Below, one piece after another: positions 1-9,724 of a DNA stretch of 43,306 nucleotides. The notes under the pieces are model-generated. The model saw only the letters and a program-made list of their open reading frames with translations. It was not told the origin of the DNA and made no database searches. Each line of letters opens with the position of its first letter. Position 1 is the stretch's first letter. A program made the position numbers and the translations under genes. The stretch comes from an uncultured Pseudomonadales bacterium. Lineage in GTDB: Bacteria; Pseudomonadota; Gammaproteobacteria; Pseudomonadales; Pseudohongiellaceae. The stretch is from the NCBI GenBank assembly GCA_943789335.1, contig CALSTS010000005.1:1-43306 (forward strand), read 5' to 3'.

Positions 1-495
1 ATTGGAACGGCATCGCGCCCTGAGAGTCAGGCTTGGGTTAAAGAACTTGGCGCCGATCATGTAATTGATCACAGCAAGTCATTCAGTGAAGAATTAAGCA
101 GAATTGGATTAGAGAATGTAACGCATATTATTTCCCTCACTCACACTGACCAGCATTACGATCAATTAGTAGAGATTATTGCACCACAGGGAAAGCTCGC
201 GTTAATCGATGATCCTGTGGGTGGTCTAGATATTATGAAGCTAAAACAAAAGTCTATTTCTTTACATTGGGAATTAATGTTTACCCGTTCAATGTTTCAA
301 ACAGACGATATGGCTGAACAAGCTGCATTGCTCAATAAAGTATCTGACCTTATTGATGCAGGAAAAGTGAAAACAACCTTGGGTGAGAACTTCGGCACAA
401 TCAATGCGGAAAACTTGAAACGAGCGCATGCACAGATTGAAAGTCTAATACCTCCATCGGGAAAAATTGTCCTCGCAAGGTTTTTAACTTCGTGA
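1..495 (+). CDS. Zinc-type alcohol dehydrogenase-like protein, C-terminal part (partial)
   Basis: The reading frame is open from the first base and ends with TGA at 493-495, so the N-terminal part lies outside the window. About 164 residues are visible. They begin inside the Rossmann half of a medium-chain dehydrogenase/reductase (a segment reading GTASRPESQAWVKELGADH, then HVIDH) and end in a short C-terminal strand and helix (IVLARFLTS). This resembles the zinc-binding alcohol dehydrogenase family 1 / quinone oxidoreductase group, which are NAD(P)H-dependent reductases of carbonyl or quinone substrates. The GTG at 217 is internal and is not the gene start. The substrate cannot be told from this fragment. 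Confidence 0.8.
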   Translation: MGTASRPESQAWVKELGADHVIDHSKSFSEELSRIGLENVTHIISLTHTDQHYDQLVEIIAPQGKLALIDDPVGGLDIMKLKQKSISLHWELMFTRSMFQTDDMAEQAALLNKVSDLIDAGKVKTTLGENFGTINAENLKRAHAQIESLIPPSGKIVLARFLTS

Positions 496-725
496 TTGTT
501 TGTAAGCGCTGCTATTAAACAAGCAGTGCTTAGTAATAACTGAGGGTATTATATGGAAACAAAATAATAGAATACTGAAATAAGTGATAGTAATATCCTA
601 GCACATATTTGCATGGGGAATTGATAAATCCAGTTGGCATTCTTCGAAATGTTGTTTGAGTGCAGCTTGTATATGAAATTAGCTGAGTTAGGTATGTGCC
701 TTAAGAAGTCAGCTGAAAATATAAC

Positions 726-1956
726 TCACAGTATGGTGACAGTGGTAAATATTGTAATGGTTGAATAGCTCCAGATTTTTAGAAGCTGGCTTGGTCTTTC
801 CTCGGGGCTGATGTCATCAGAGAAGATGATAACGTGGTTAAAAGCTCGCAATGATGGGCGTGATGATAAATCCAGTAGCAGTGACAAAATCAATGAACTG
901 GGTAAATGAATTCATAAATAGAAAAAATACTGAACCCACCAGAACAAATAAAAGGCCGAATAAAATAAAATAAAGATTAGTTTCTTTAATGGCTTTAGTG
1001 ATGTTCGGCCAAAGCGTATTAAGCACATCGACAGTTAAGCGTGGAAAACCATCAACTAGTGCTAACAAGGTAGAGTACATGACAGCAACAATTGTGGCGG
1101 CTATTAACAGGAATACCCAATTGCCTATTGTGCTGGTAAATAAGCTAATGATTTGAACTGAAAATCCTGCACTATCATTGGCGATAGTATCGCCAGCACC
1201 GCGAATAACGATATAGCCCAGAATAACAAAACACGCCGCTAAAAATATTGAAGAACCATAACCAACATGAAAGTCGAAATCGGCTTCTTTTCTGGTGAAT
1301 GGGATGCCTTTGCTATTATTCTTTCCTGGCTAAGTACCCAATTCGAAAGCATGACCGCCCCTAAAATTCCGGTTGGCATCCATCCGGCAATGCTGACTAA
1401 AAATAAAGTGGTAGGACGATCAAAGGCAAGTTCACTAATAGGTTCCATACTAGACGATTCAAAACCAACTAAGTGCGATGAAAGTGGTAATCAGTGTCGT
1501 GATACAAAACCCTATCACTAGTATTTTACAAAAAGACTCCAGAGCTTTGTACTTGCCTATTGCCAGAATAGCGATAGTGATAAACAACAACACCATAGAT
1601 AAGACGGTCGTTTCCATGGATAGATTGAACACACTTTTTATAATGCCACTAGTGACCAATGAGGCCGCAGACGTTGCGACTGATAATTCAATCATAATCA
1701 GCGCCAAGAAAATATACAGAAACCATTTGCCTCTCTTGGCGTAACCATCGATGACAGTCTCTCCAGTGATCGCTGCATAGCGAGAACTAAACAAGTAGGT
1801 AGGGTATTTTGCGAGACAAACCAGCACGACCAGGAAAATCATACTCAAGCCGTAGGTGGCGCCTGCTCGAGTTGATTGCACAACATGTGACGTGCCAACA
1901 GCGACAGCAGCGAAGATTAAACCTGGGCCAAGATTGTTTTTAATATAATTAAACAT
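726..1956 (-). pseudogene. Nramp-like transporter, frame broken at three places
   Basis: Three minus-strand pieces join into one polytopic membrane protein of about 410 residues: 1956 to about 1470, about 1448 to 1308, and 1308 to 726. The frame changes near 1470, at 1305-1312 (AAGGC where AAGGGC would restore frame) and at the A-run 840-843 (one base too many). After correction the last part runs on to a TGA at 726-728. The hydrophobic pattern, the TM1 start (LGPGLIFAAVAVG) and the TM6-like GWMPTG resemble Nramp-family carriers. The family's metal-binding DPGN of TM1 is absent; TSHV-type residues stand in its place. Substrate is therefore unknown. No clear premature substitution stop is seen outside the shifts, so sequencing error is as likely as gene decay. 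Confidence 0.65.
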
Positions 1957-2056
1957 CGAAGGTTAATTCCTTATTATTCTTCTTCTTTCTATATTATACT
2001 ATTATTAAACTACGTTAAACAGAGATTGTGATAGGCAGTTAGCTTGGCAGCAGTTG

Positions 2057-3712
2057 TTAATGCAGCTTTCCATTTAATATATCGGCTGCAGCTAAACGGC
2101 TGGACATGACACATCCGCCCAAAAAGGTTCCTTCGAGTGACCTTAGTCCATGCACTCCACCGCCGCCATATCCTGCCGCTTCACCAATGGCATAAAGATT
2201 GGGAATGGTGTCCCCAGTAGCAGTTAGCACACGTGATTCAAGATTGGTCTGTATGCCGCCCAGGGTTTTGCGAGACAGGATATGTTCTTTAACAGCAATT
2301 AAAGGATAGGCTGACTTTTCATCAATTTTTTGATCTTTACAGGTGCGTATGCCGTCAAGAAGGTATTTACGAACTTGGCGTATTAGATCTCTTTGTCTGT
2401 CATAGATTCCGCTTTTTGGATCCGCAGCTTTATCAAAGTGTTGAATGGCGTCTGCTACGGCCTGCCGATCGATTTTGATATCCCCAGAAAGCGCCTGCAT
2501 CTTATCGGCAAGTTCAGCAACTGAATTTGCCGTAACAAAATTCTCGCAGTTGGCAAGCATGTCATCAACCAAGCCTTGTGCGCCAAATAAAATGCCTTTT
2601 AGAAAACGAAAAAACTTTTTATCTCTTATCGCAGGGTTATGTTCAGAACCTGATATTGAAAGTTCTCGTACGGCAATTTTCATATTCATCACTTGCCATG
2701 AATATTTATGTTCTTGCTTGCAAACGGTTTCCACTTGATTGCGTGCGTCATAACCAGCTACTAAAGGTTCTGGGCCAAATCTGCGACCATGGCTGTCTAA
2801 CCAAAGTGCCGATTTACAAGGTAAAATGCTTAAACCATGGTCAGGGTGCCGGGGTGTCGGATGCTCAACACCGCCGGTATATAACCATAATTTATCCATA
2901 TGGGTGACATTTGCACCAAGCTCTGAAGCGGCATCATGCAATATTCCTTCAGCATATTTATGTGAGCCGTTTAATATCACTTCGGGTGGGTCACCCCAAG
3001 GTTTATACCAATTAGCTTTTATCTTTTCGATACTGCCACATATGCCGCCAGAGGCAATAACAGTATTGTCGGCTTCAATGGTAAATTTATTTCCAGTAAT
3101 TTTATTAATCCCATTCAGACCGGCAATCTTCCCATTTTTGCTAATTATTTCTGTGACTTTATGTTTAAATAAAATCTGCAAGTTAGCAATATTTCGATGT
3201 GTTAAAAGTTTATTGACCAAGGTGTCAGATAGGCCTTTGCCACTGCCCCAAACAATATGCATTCGAGGCACTGAATTTCCAGGATTCTTATCTGAAACTC
3301 TTTCTATCCAATTAACCACAGGTAAGAAGCCGACACCTTGTTTACGCAGCCATTTATAGCCTAGTTGAGTGCAATTATTGACATAAAATTCTGCCCATTT
3401 TTTTGGCCAAATATCTTCTTCACCAAATCCAGCACTTTCAAACCAGTCATTTAAGGCTAGATCTACATTATCTTTAATACCAGTCCAGCGCTGTTGTGGC
3501 GAATCAACGAAAAAAAATGCGCCAAAAGACTCTTTGGCCAAACCGCCAATTTTATTTTTTGCATCGCGATCGACGAGGATAACTTTTAGATCAGATTCAA
3601 GTAATTCTAATGCGGCTACTATGCCGGATATTCCAGCGCCAGCGATTACAACATCAGCTTGGCGAGTAGTGGTGGAACTGCTGCTTATCTTAAAATTTGC
3701 TTGAATGGCCAT
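2057..3712 (-). CDS. FAD-binding dehydrogenase (flavoprotein of the fumarate reductase/ketosteroid dehydrogenase type)
   Basis: A 551-residue flavoprotein. The FAD-binding dinucleotide motif is GAGISG at residues 25-30, followed by the acidic end of strand 2 (VDRD). Near the C-terminus is the second FAD contact typical of the family (YAIGEAAGYGGGGVHG, then LEGTFLGG). The whole-length pattern fits the COG3573-type 'putative FAD-binding dehydrogenase', about 550 residues, related to the fumarate reductase flavoprotein superfamily. These remove or add hydrogen across C-C bonds, often in steroid-like or lipid substrates; the true substrate is unknown. The first 18 residues are Ser/Thr-rich and not a signal peptide, so it is probably cytoplasmic. 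Start ATG 3712 has an AGAGAA ribosome site. The gene stands alone between two frame-broken transporters. Confidence 0.85.
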   Translation of the reverse strand: MAIQANFKISSSSTTTRQADVVIAGAGISGIVAALELLESDLKVILVDRDAKNKIGGLAKESFGAFFFVDSPQQRWTGIKDNVDLALNDWFESAGFGEEDIWPKKWAEFYVNNCTQLGYKWLRKQGVGFLPVVNWIERVSDKNPGNSVPRMHIVWGSGKGLSDTLVNKLLTHRNIANLQILFKHKVTEIISKNGKIAGLNGINKITGNKFTIEADNTVIASGGICGSIEKIKANWYKPWGDPPEVILNGSHKYAEGILHDAASELGANVTHMDKLWLYTGGVEHPTPRHPDHGLSILPCKSALWLDSHGRRFGPEPLVAGYDARNQVETVCKQEHKYSWQVMNMKIAVRELSISGSEHNPAIRDKKFFRFLKGILFGAQGLVDDMLANCENFVTANSVAELADKMQALSGDIKIDRQAVADAIQHFDKAADPKSGIYDRQRDLIRQVRKYLLDGIRTCKDQKIDEKSAYPLIAVKEHILSRKTLGGIQTNLESRVLTATGDTIPNLYAIGEAAGYGGGGVHGLRSLEGTFLGGCVMSSRLAAADILNGKLH

Positions 3713-3831
3713 AATTTCTCTAGATATAGGTATTGAAATGTATCGATTTTAGAATGTATTTATTTGCCTTAATTAGCAACAATTATTTATTTGAAAAAAT
3801 AGCATGAAGCTTCAGCTTAAGAAACAGTAGA

Positions 3832-4774
3832 TTAGCTATTTTTCCAAGCATTTTTTATTGCTGGAGCTAAGGCAGTTAGTATTGATCCTATTACCAATAA
3901 CAGGGCTCCGATAATTGAAAGTAAACCGAGCCGATCAGTAAATTGGTAAGACGGGTAAAAAATGACCAGTATTTTCAGGGAAGCGATGGTGAATAATGGT
4001 GCTAATGTGAGGACAGCACTGACCTTAGATGCATCCCAGCAATTTAGAGCTTCGGCGAAACAGCCATAAGCAATTAAGGTATTTAGGCAGCAAAATAATA
4101 ATAAGAAAATTTCCATTTGGCTTAATTGAAAAATGCTCAAAGGCGAGGCAAAGGGAAGTAATATCAGCGCTGATAATAAATATATTAGAAATAATATTTG
4201 CACTGAAGAGAATTTAACTAATAACTGCTTCTGAAATAGCGCATACACAGTCCAGGTAATCGCGGCTATTACCAACACCAGCACGCCGATCGTTTCGCGG
4301 TTACTAAAATATATGAATTCCTTGAGGCGCTCGTTGAAAGAACAGGAGCAAACCCAGCACCAGCATAGACAGGCTCCGACTTTTTGTAAAGGAATAAACG
4401 TTTCCTTATAGATTAATACGCCACCAAGTATTAGAAAGAGAGTCGATAACTGAATGACTGCTTCGCTGGTTTCACCGTTGACAAAATATAGGCTATAAGT
4501 AAAAAAGAAGTAATTGAAGCAGAGGCCTATGGTTGCTATCAAAAGAAAAATCATAGTCTGCTTGTTAAAATCTATTTTTGCTAGGAAGCTTTCTGGTTAG
4601 GCCTAACCAAAGCCAAAGCGCCAGACCAGCAACAATAAATCGGTACCAGACAATTGTGGTGGCATCCATGCCTGCCAATAATTCTTTTAAGGCAATGGGG
4701 ATCACTCCCCATAATATTGCGGCAGCCAGTGACAGGAAAAAACCGGCTACATGTTTTTGGCTAGGTTTATGCAT
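3832..4774 (-). pseudogene. EamA/DMT-family drug-metabolite transporter, frame-broken
   Basis: Two minus-strand pieces, 4774-4565 and 4554-3832, form one DMT-type carrier of about 312 residues with roughly ten membrane segments in two EamA repeats (first: WGVIPIALKELLAGMDA; second from about AAITWTVYALFQKQ). Removing one A from the run at 4567-4570 joins them as SKNRF-NKQTMIFLL. Within the second piece a short stretch reads as Cys/Trp-rich nonsense (CLCWCWVCSCS). The neighbouring frame there gives LSMLVLGLLLFF, as expected for an EamA helix, so a -1 near 4372 and a +1 at 4337-4339 cancel out. Such proteins export amino acids or metabolites; the substrate here is unknown. The start ATG 4774 has no good ribosome site. 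Confidence 0.75.
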
Positions 4775-5053
4775 GTTCTATGCAGGGTATATGCATGTCC
4801 TATGCGTGAGTGCTAAACGTTCAGGGAGATTGTTGTCGAGTCTTTTAAACAAAAGACATGCTATCACGTCGATTTAAGCTTCTACTAACAAAACACTGTG
4901 GCGCTAATTCTTTTACATTGATGGATGTTGACGTAAAAGGAAAAATGTCCGCATTATTTTCGTCTAAAAGTCTTTCTTTGTTATAGTCTAAGGCTTACAG
5001 CAGCGAGTCAGCTCATTCGAATTCATAAATATCCAGCGGGAGAGCAGCTAACC

Positions 5054-7616
5054 ATGTACCTATTCCTATCTAGGACGTCTTGCCTTTTTATCGACTGCTA
5101 GTGAGCGTACCTTTATTGCTCACGTTGTTGCTTAGCTCAACACTACAGGCACAGCCTTCTCCCTTTTACTCTGCTGCATTGAGTGGCGGGAATTACATGC
5201 ATAATTTCTACTTTCCCACCGTCGCCCAGTTCCACTCCCTGGGCGCCTGACTGGGCGCCTGATGGTGAGTCCTTGGCAGTGGCCATGCAGGGCAGCATCT
5301 GGGAAGTGGACCCAGATACCGGTAACGCTTACGAATTAACTTACAACGAGGCTTACCACTCATCACCAGACTGGTCACCTGACGGCCGCTGGATAATTTA
5401 TACCGCTGATTATGATCATCAGCGTATTCAGCTGGAAATTTACGATACGCAAACAGGTGAGTCTAAAAAGTTAACGGACGATCAAGCCGATTTATACTGA
5501 CCCGGTATTTTCCCCCGATGGTACTCAGGTGGCATATGTATCAACCAATCCCAGCGGTTATTTCAACATGTGTATATTCGGGCCATTGCAGATGGCATCT
5601 GGAGTGGCGAGCCTGTCGCGGTCACCCGAGATAATGATTTTGGCAGCAATCGGCTCTATTTTGGTCGCTGGGATATGCATATTACCCCAGCCTGGTTGCC
5701 TGCTGGGGATGAGCTTTTGTTGGTGTCCAATCGTGACGTACCCTTGGGTTCGGGCAATGTATTAAGAGTGCCGGCTATTGAAGACGGCATATTGCAAGCA
5801 ACTACCGTCTTGTCAGAACAAACCTTATACCGAACCCGTCCGGATGTGTCGATTGATGGCAGGCGTTTTATTTACACCTCTACCAGTGGTTCAGCCGACC
5901 AATTCAATAATCTCTATGTGCAACCCACGATTGGTGGTGAGCCTTATAAAATGACGTTCTTTCAACATGATGCTTTCCATCCGCGCTGGTCTCCTGATGG
6001 TGAGCAGATTGCATTTATTTCGAATGAGCCTGGCCTTTCCCGGCTTGATGCTGCTGGAAACTTACGGCGGCAAGCTGACTGAAGTGGCGATCAGAGAGCA
6101 GCATTACAAACGTCCAACGGGCATCGTTTCTGTGAGAGTGACTGATGCGCAAAATTCTGCAATAACGCATAACCGTGTCCATTTACAGGCTGCCGATGGC
6201 AAGTTCTATGCGCCGGCAAATGCCTATGCCAGAGCAGGAACAGTTGGTGATCAGATTTTCCATAATGGGGGGGAATTTCAGGTTACTCTGCCAGTGGGTG
6301 AAAGCAGTTTCACCTTTGTTAAAGGCTTTGAGTATTTTCCTCAAGCAATAGATGTCGATGTTGAAGAGGGAGAGGTGACCCACCTGAATATTGCCCTGCA
6401 AAAAATGACCGATATGGCTGCGAAGGGTTGGTATAACGCCTCGACTCATGTGCACGCGAATTATGCTGGGAATTTACATAATACTTTGGAGAATCTGATG
6501 ATGATGTCGAGATCCGAAGACCAAGATTTAGTTCTGGAACAAGTGGCAAATAAAGATAATCGCATACTTGATTATCAGTATTTCTTACAAGGCGGTGGTC
6601 CTCATCCTGTGTCGGAACCAGATCAAATTGTGGTGGTTGGTCAGGAATATAGGCCGCCATTCTATGGTCATGTATTTATGTTTGGTATGGAGGATCATTT
6701 GATTTCCCCCTTTGTGACCGGCTATGAAGGCACTGCTATTGAAAGTCTTTACCCCAGTAATACCGATATGTTTTTGAAGGCTAAAGAACAGGGTGCGATA
6801 ACTGGTTACGTGCATCCTTATAATGGGGAAACTGATCCATTGGCTGGGAATTTGGGTGGTGCCAAAGGCTTTATAGTTGATGCAGCACTGGGAACGACTG
6901 ACGCATTGGAATGGTCAGATTCCGGCACCGCGGGTTTTTATCCTCTTTATGCTGTTTGGAATAATGGCCTGCATGTAACGGCGACAGGGGGAGAAGATTC
7001 AATCTCTTCCTTGCATCGCAGCAAGTTGCTTGGATCATTCCGTACCTACGTATATACCGGTAATGCAGGCCTGGATATGGATGCCTGGTTTGATGGATTA
7101 CTGGCAGGTCGTGCTTTTGTCAGTTCCGGCCCCTTGTTGGAAATGCAAATCGGTACAGCCTTGCCAGGAGATACCATTGACTTGCCAGCCAGTGGTGGCA
7201 TGGTCAGCATCACTGGACAATTAAGATCGATTACTGAGCTGAATGAAGTAGCCTTGGTCTGTAATGGCGAACTTGTCGAGACATTCTCTTTAGGCCGGAA
7301 TCGAAATAGCTTGGATCTGAGTTATGAGCTGAACATTGAACGAAGCGGCTGGTGTCATTTGCGAACAGAGGGAGATGCGTCTGAGCGTTTTCCAATGGAT
7401 GTCATTTATGCGCAGGCATTCACCAACCCTATCTGGTTTCAGGTTGGCGATGAGCCGATTCGAAATCCGCAATCAACAGATTATGCATTACGTTGGATTG
7501 ATAAGTTACAGCAGTTGGCTGACGCCTGGCCGGGTTGGCGTTCTGAAACAGAAAAAGCTCATGTGTTTGGCCAGTTTGAACAAGCCAGGCAGGTTTATCG
7601 CAGTAAGCTTGATTAA
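5054..7616 (+). pseudogene. Exported WD40-like beta-propeller plus CehA/McbA-type (PHP) metallohydrolase, frame-broken
   Basis: One long gene of about 850 residues read in several frames. An N-terminal signal peptide (LLLTLLLSSTLQAQ) is followed by NYMHNFYFP. TolB-like propeller blades with WSPDG/FSPDG motifs come next (5240-6040), then a linker with an Ig-like part, and a C-terminal hydrolase domain with STHVHANYAGN and GYVHPYN as likely metal-ligand segments (intact from about 6042 to 7616). Frame changes are needed near 5085-5089, 5215-5217, 5491, 5560-5570 and 6036-6041; four of the five sit in T- or C-runs and restore family-like sequence when one base is added or removed. The start is ATG 5054 with upstream GGGAG if the first shift is accepted, otherwise GTG 5101. 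Probable periplasmic or surface hydrolase of unknown substrate. prpE begins 30 bases downstream. Confidence 0.75.
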
Positions 7617-7646
7617 GCTGGCGTTCTGTAAAAAAAGAGAAAGTTA

Positions 7647-9527
7647 ATGTCATACAAGCAGGAATACCAATCTTCGATAGAAGATCCCGTCGCATTTTGG
7701 GCTGAAAAAGCTAAGCTGATTGATTGGTATCGTTTCCCTAAAACTATTCTCAGTACTGACGAGCATGGAATCGAACGTTGGTATGTCGATGGTGAATTGA
7801 ATACCTGCTATCTAGCACTTGATTATCATATTGAAAATGGTCGGGCTGAGCAGTTAGCACTTATTTATGATTCGCCAGTTACTGGCAAGAAACAAAGCTT
7901 TACATATTTGCAATTGCGCGATGAAGTAGCCCTTTGTGCCGGTATGTTAAAGGATCTCGGTGTCGGCAAGGGTGATCGAGTCATTATTTATTTACCAATG
8001 ATTCCAGAAGCAGTGATATCCATGCTTGCCTGCGCCAGAATCGGTGCTATTCATTCTGTTGTGTTCGGCGGCTTTGCCCCTCCTGAACTTGCTGTCCGTC
8101 TTGATGATGCGACGCCAAAAGTAATACTGACGGCATCTTGTGGTATCGAAGTTAATCGAGTTATCGAATATAAACCATTGGTCGACGAAGCGATCAGCCT
8201 CGCAAATCATAAACCGCAAAATGTTGTCGTGCTCCAACGTGAACAGGCTACTGCCAGCATGCAAGCTGAAGGTGATCTTGATTGGACGGAAAGAATGCAG
8301 CAGGCCACGCCAGCAGATTGTGTGCCTGTTTTAGGAACAGATCTACTTTATATACTTTATACCTCAGGAACTACAGGTAAACCTAAAGGTGTCGTGCGTG
8401 AAAATGGAGGTCATGCTGTTGCGATGAAATACAGTATGAGTGCTATCTATGACATAAATCCTGGTGATGTATTTTGGGCAGTATCTGATGTGGGTTGGGT
8501 AGTAGGGCATTCCTACATTGTTTATGCGCCTTTATTACATGGTTGCACAACTATTTTATATGAAGGTAAACCAGTTATGACACCAGACGCTGGTGCGTTA
8601 TGGCGAGTAATTTCAGAATATCAGGTGAAGTCCATATTCAGTGCACCGACTGCATACCGAGCAATCAAAAAAGAAGATCCGAACGGAGACTTGGCCAAGC
8701 AATACGATTTATCGTGTTTAAAGGTTATTTTTGCAGCAGGTGAACGGCTAGATCCACCAACCTATGAATGGCTAAGGCAGACTTACAAGCTGCCAGTGAT
8801 TGATCACTGGTGGCAAACTGAAACCGGTTGGGCAATTGCATCTAACTTATACGGTATTGAACGCATGCCCTCAAAACCAGGCTCATCCACCATGCCGGTG
8901 CCCGGTTTTAATATAGATATCCTTGATGATGAAGGCAATAAGTTGGGTTCAAATGAGCAAGGTTTTATAGCTATCAAACTTCCCTTGCCACCAAGTTGTC
9001 TAACTTCAATTTGGGGTGACACTGAACGTTTTAAAGAATCCTATCTTGAGCAATTTCCGGGTTATTTCGCTACCGGGGATGGTGGTTACTTTGATGATGA
9101 TGGTTATCTTTACATTATGGGGCGTGTTGACGACGTGATTAATGTGGCCGGGCATCGCTTATCCACTGGAGAGATGGAAGAAATTGTTGGTAAGCATCCA
9201 ATGGTAGCCGAATGTGCTGTGATAGGCCGGAGTGATGAATTCAAAGGTCAGATGCCCATGGGTTTTGTTGTGGTTAAAAACACCTCAGATTCTGATAATA
9301 GCGAAGCGGCTACTGAGATAGTCAAACAGCTTATTAAGATGGTACGTGATGAAATCGGCGCAGTAGCATCTTTTAAAGAAGCGCTAATCGTTTCACGACT
9401 TCCGAAAACACGTTCAGGCAAAATTCTACGTAAAACCTTAAGAGCTATGGTTGATGGAGAGGAATATACGGTTCCATCAACCATTGAAGATCCGGCAGCG
9501 TTGGAAGAAATAAAAGCGCTGCTTTAA
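7647..9527 (+). CDS. prpE: Propionyl-CoA synthetase-like acyl-CoA ligase
   Basis: A 626-residue AMP-forming acyl-CoA synthetase, the usual length for PrpE. The ATP-binding loop YTSGTTGKPKG is at residues 238-248, the HWWQTETGW motif follows in the middle, and the C-terminal PKTRSGKILRK carries the catalytic, acetylatable lysine at about 592. The residues after the loop (VVRENGGH) fit PrpE/ACSS3 better than acetyl-CoA synthetase. It activates propionate, and in related bacteria also acrylate, to the CoA thioester in the cytoplasm. ATG 7647 has a GAGAAAG ribosome site, 30 bases after the exported hydrolase gene, so the two may be co-transcribed. It converges on an AcuI homologue, which suggests acrylate/propionate use. 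Confidence 0.88.
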   Translation: MSYKQEYQSSIEDPVAFWAEKAKLIDWYRFPKTILSTDEHGIERWYVDGELNTCYLALDYHIENGRAEQLALIYDSPVTGKKQSFTYLQLRDEVALCAGMLKDLGVGKGDRVIIYLPMIPEAVISMLACARIGAIHSVVFGGFAPPELAVRLDDATPKVILTASCGIEVNRVIEYKPLVDEAISLANHKPQNVVVLQREQATASMQAEGDLDWTERMQQATPADCVPVLGTDLLYILYTSGTTGKPKGVVRENGGHAVAMKYSMSAIYDINPGDVFWAVSDVGWVVGHSYIVYAPLLHGCTTILYEGKPVMTPDAGALWRVISEYQVKSIFSAPTAYRAIKKEDPNGDLAKQYDLSCLKVIFAAGERLDPPTYEWLRQTYKLPVIDHWWQTETGWAIASNLYGIERMPSKPGSSTMPVPGFNIDILDDEGNKLGSNEQGFIAIKLPLPPSCLTSIWGDTERFKESYLEQFPGYFATGDGGYFDDDGYLYIMGRVDDVINVAGHRLSTGEMEEIVGKHPMVAECAVIGRSDEFKGQMPMGFVVVKNTSDSDNSEAATEIVKQLIKMVRDEIGAVASFKEALIVSRLPKTRSGKILRKTLRAMVDGEEYTVPSTIEDPAALEEIKALL

Positions 9528-9614
9528 TGTAGCGCCTGTCGAAGTTTTATCAAAATCCTGGCAAAACTGGATATTGGGTAGTGTCTCAGATTGAAACTAG
9601 CCTGGATATTTTAT

Positions 9615-9673
9615 GCCGGAGTAATGTCGTAGGTGAGGAGCGTCTTAGCGAGCGAATTACGACTTACTTCGGC
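9615..9673. repeat. Imperfect palindrome between convergent prpE and acuI
   Basis: The left arm GCCGGAGTAATGTCGTA (9615-9631) pairs with the right arm TACGACTTACTTCGGC (9658-9673) with one mismatch and one bulged base, around a 26-base loop. It lies between two convergent stop codons. It could be a bidirectional terminator, but there is no T-run on either side, or a copy of a dispersed intergenic palindrome. No second copy was noticed in this window. Confidence 0.6.
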
Positions 9674-9724
9674 AATAGCTTGAATCTTTCGAACAGAGTC
9701 GCTACTCAAAATTAGCATGCAACT

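Noticed and set aside
4769..4810. Direct repeats of ATGCATGT[TC]CTATGC upstream of the EamA gene
   Set aside because: Two short copies only, with no spacers or further units; not a CRISPR array or iteron set.
5054..6060. Programmed ribosomal frameshifting as the reason for the broken propeller gene
   Set aside because: Five shifts in both directions in one gene, without slippery-site plus pseudoknot patterns, do not fit a programmed event.
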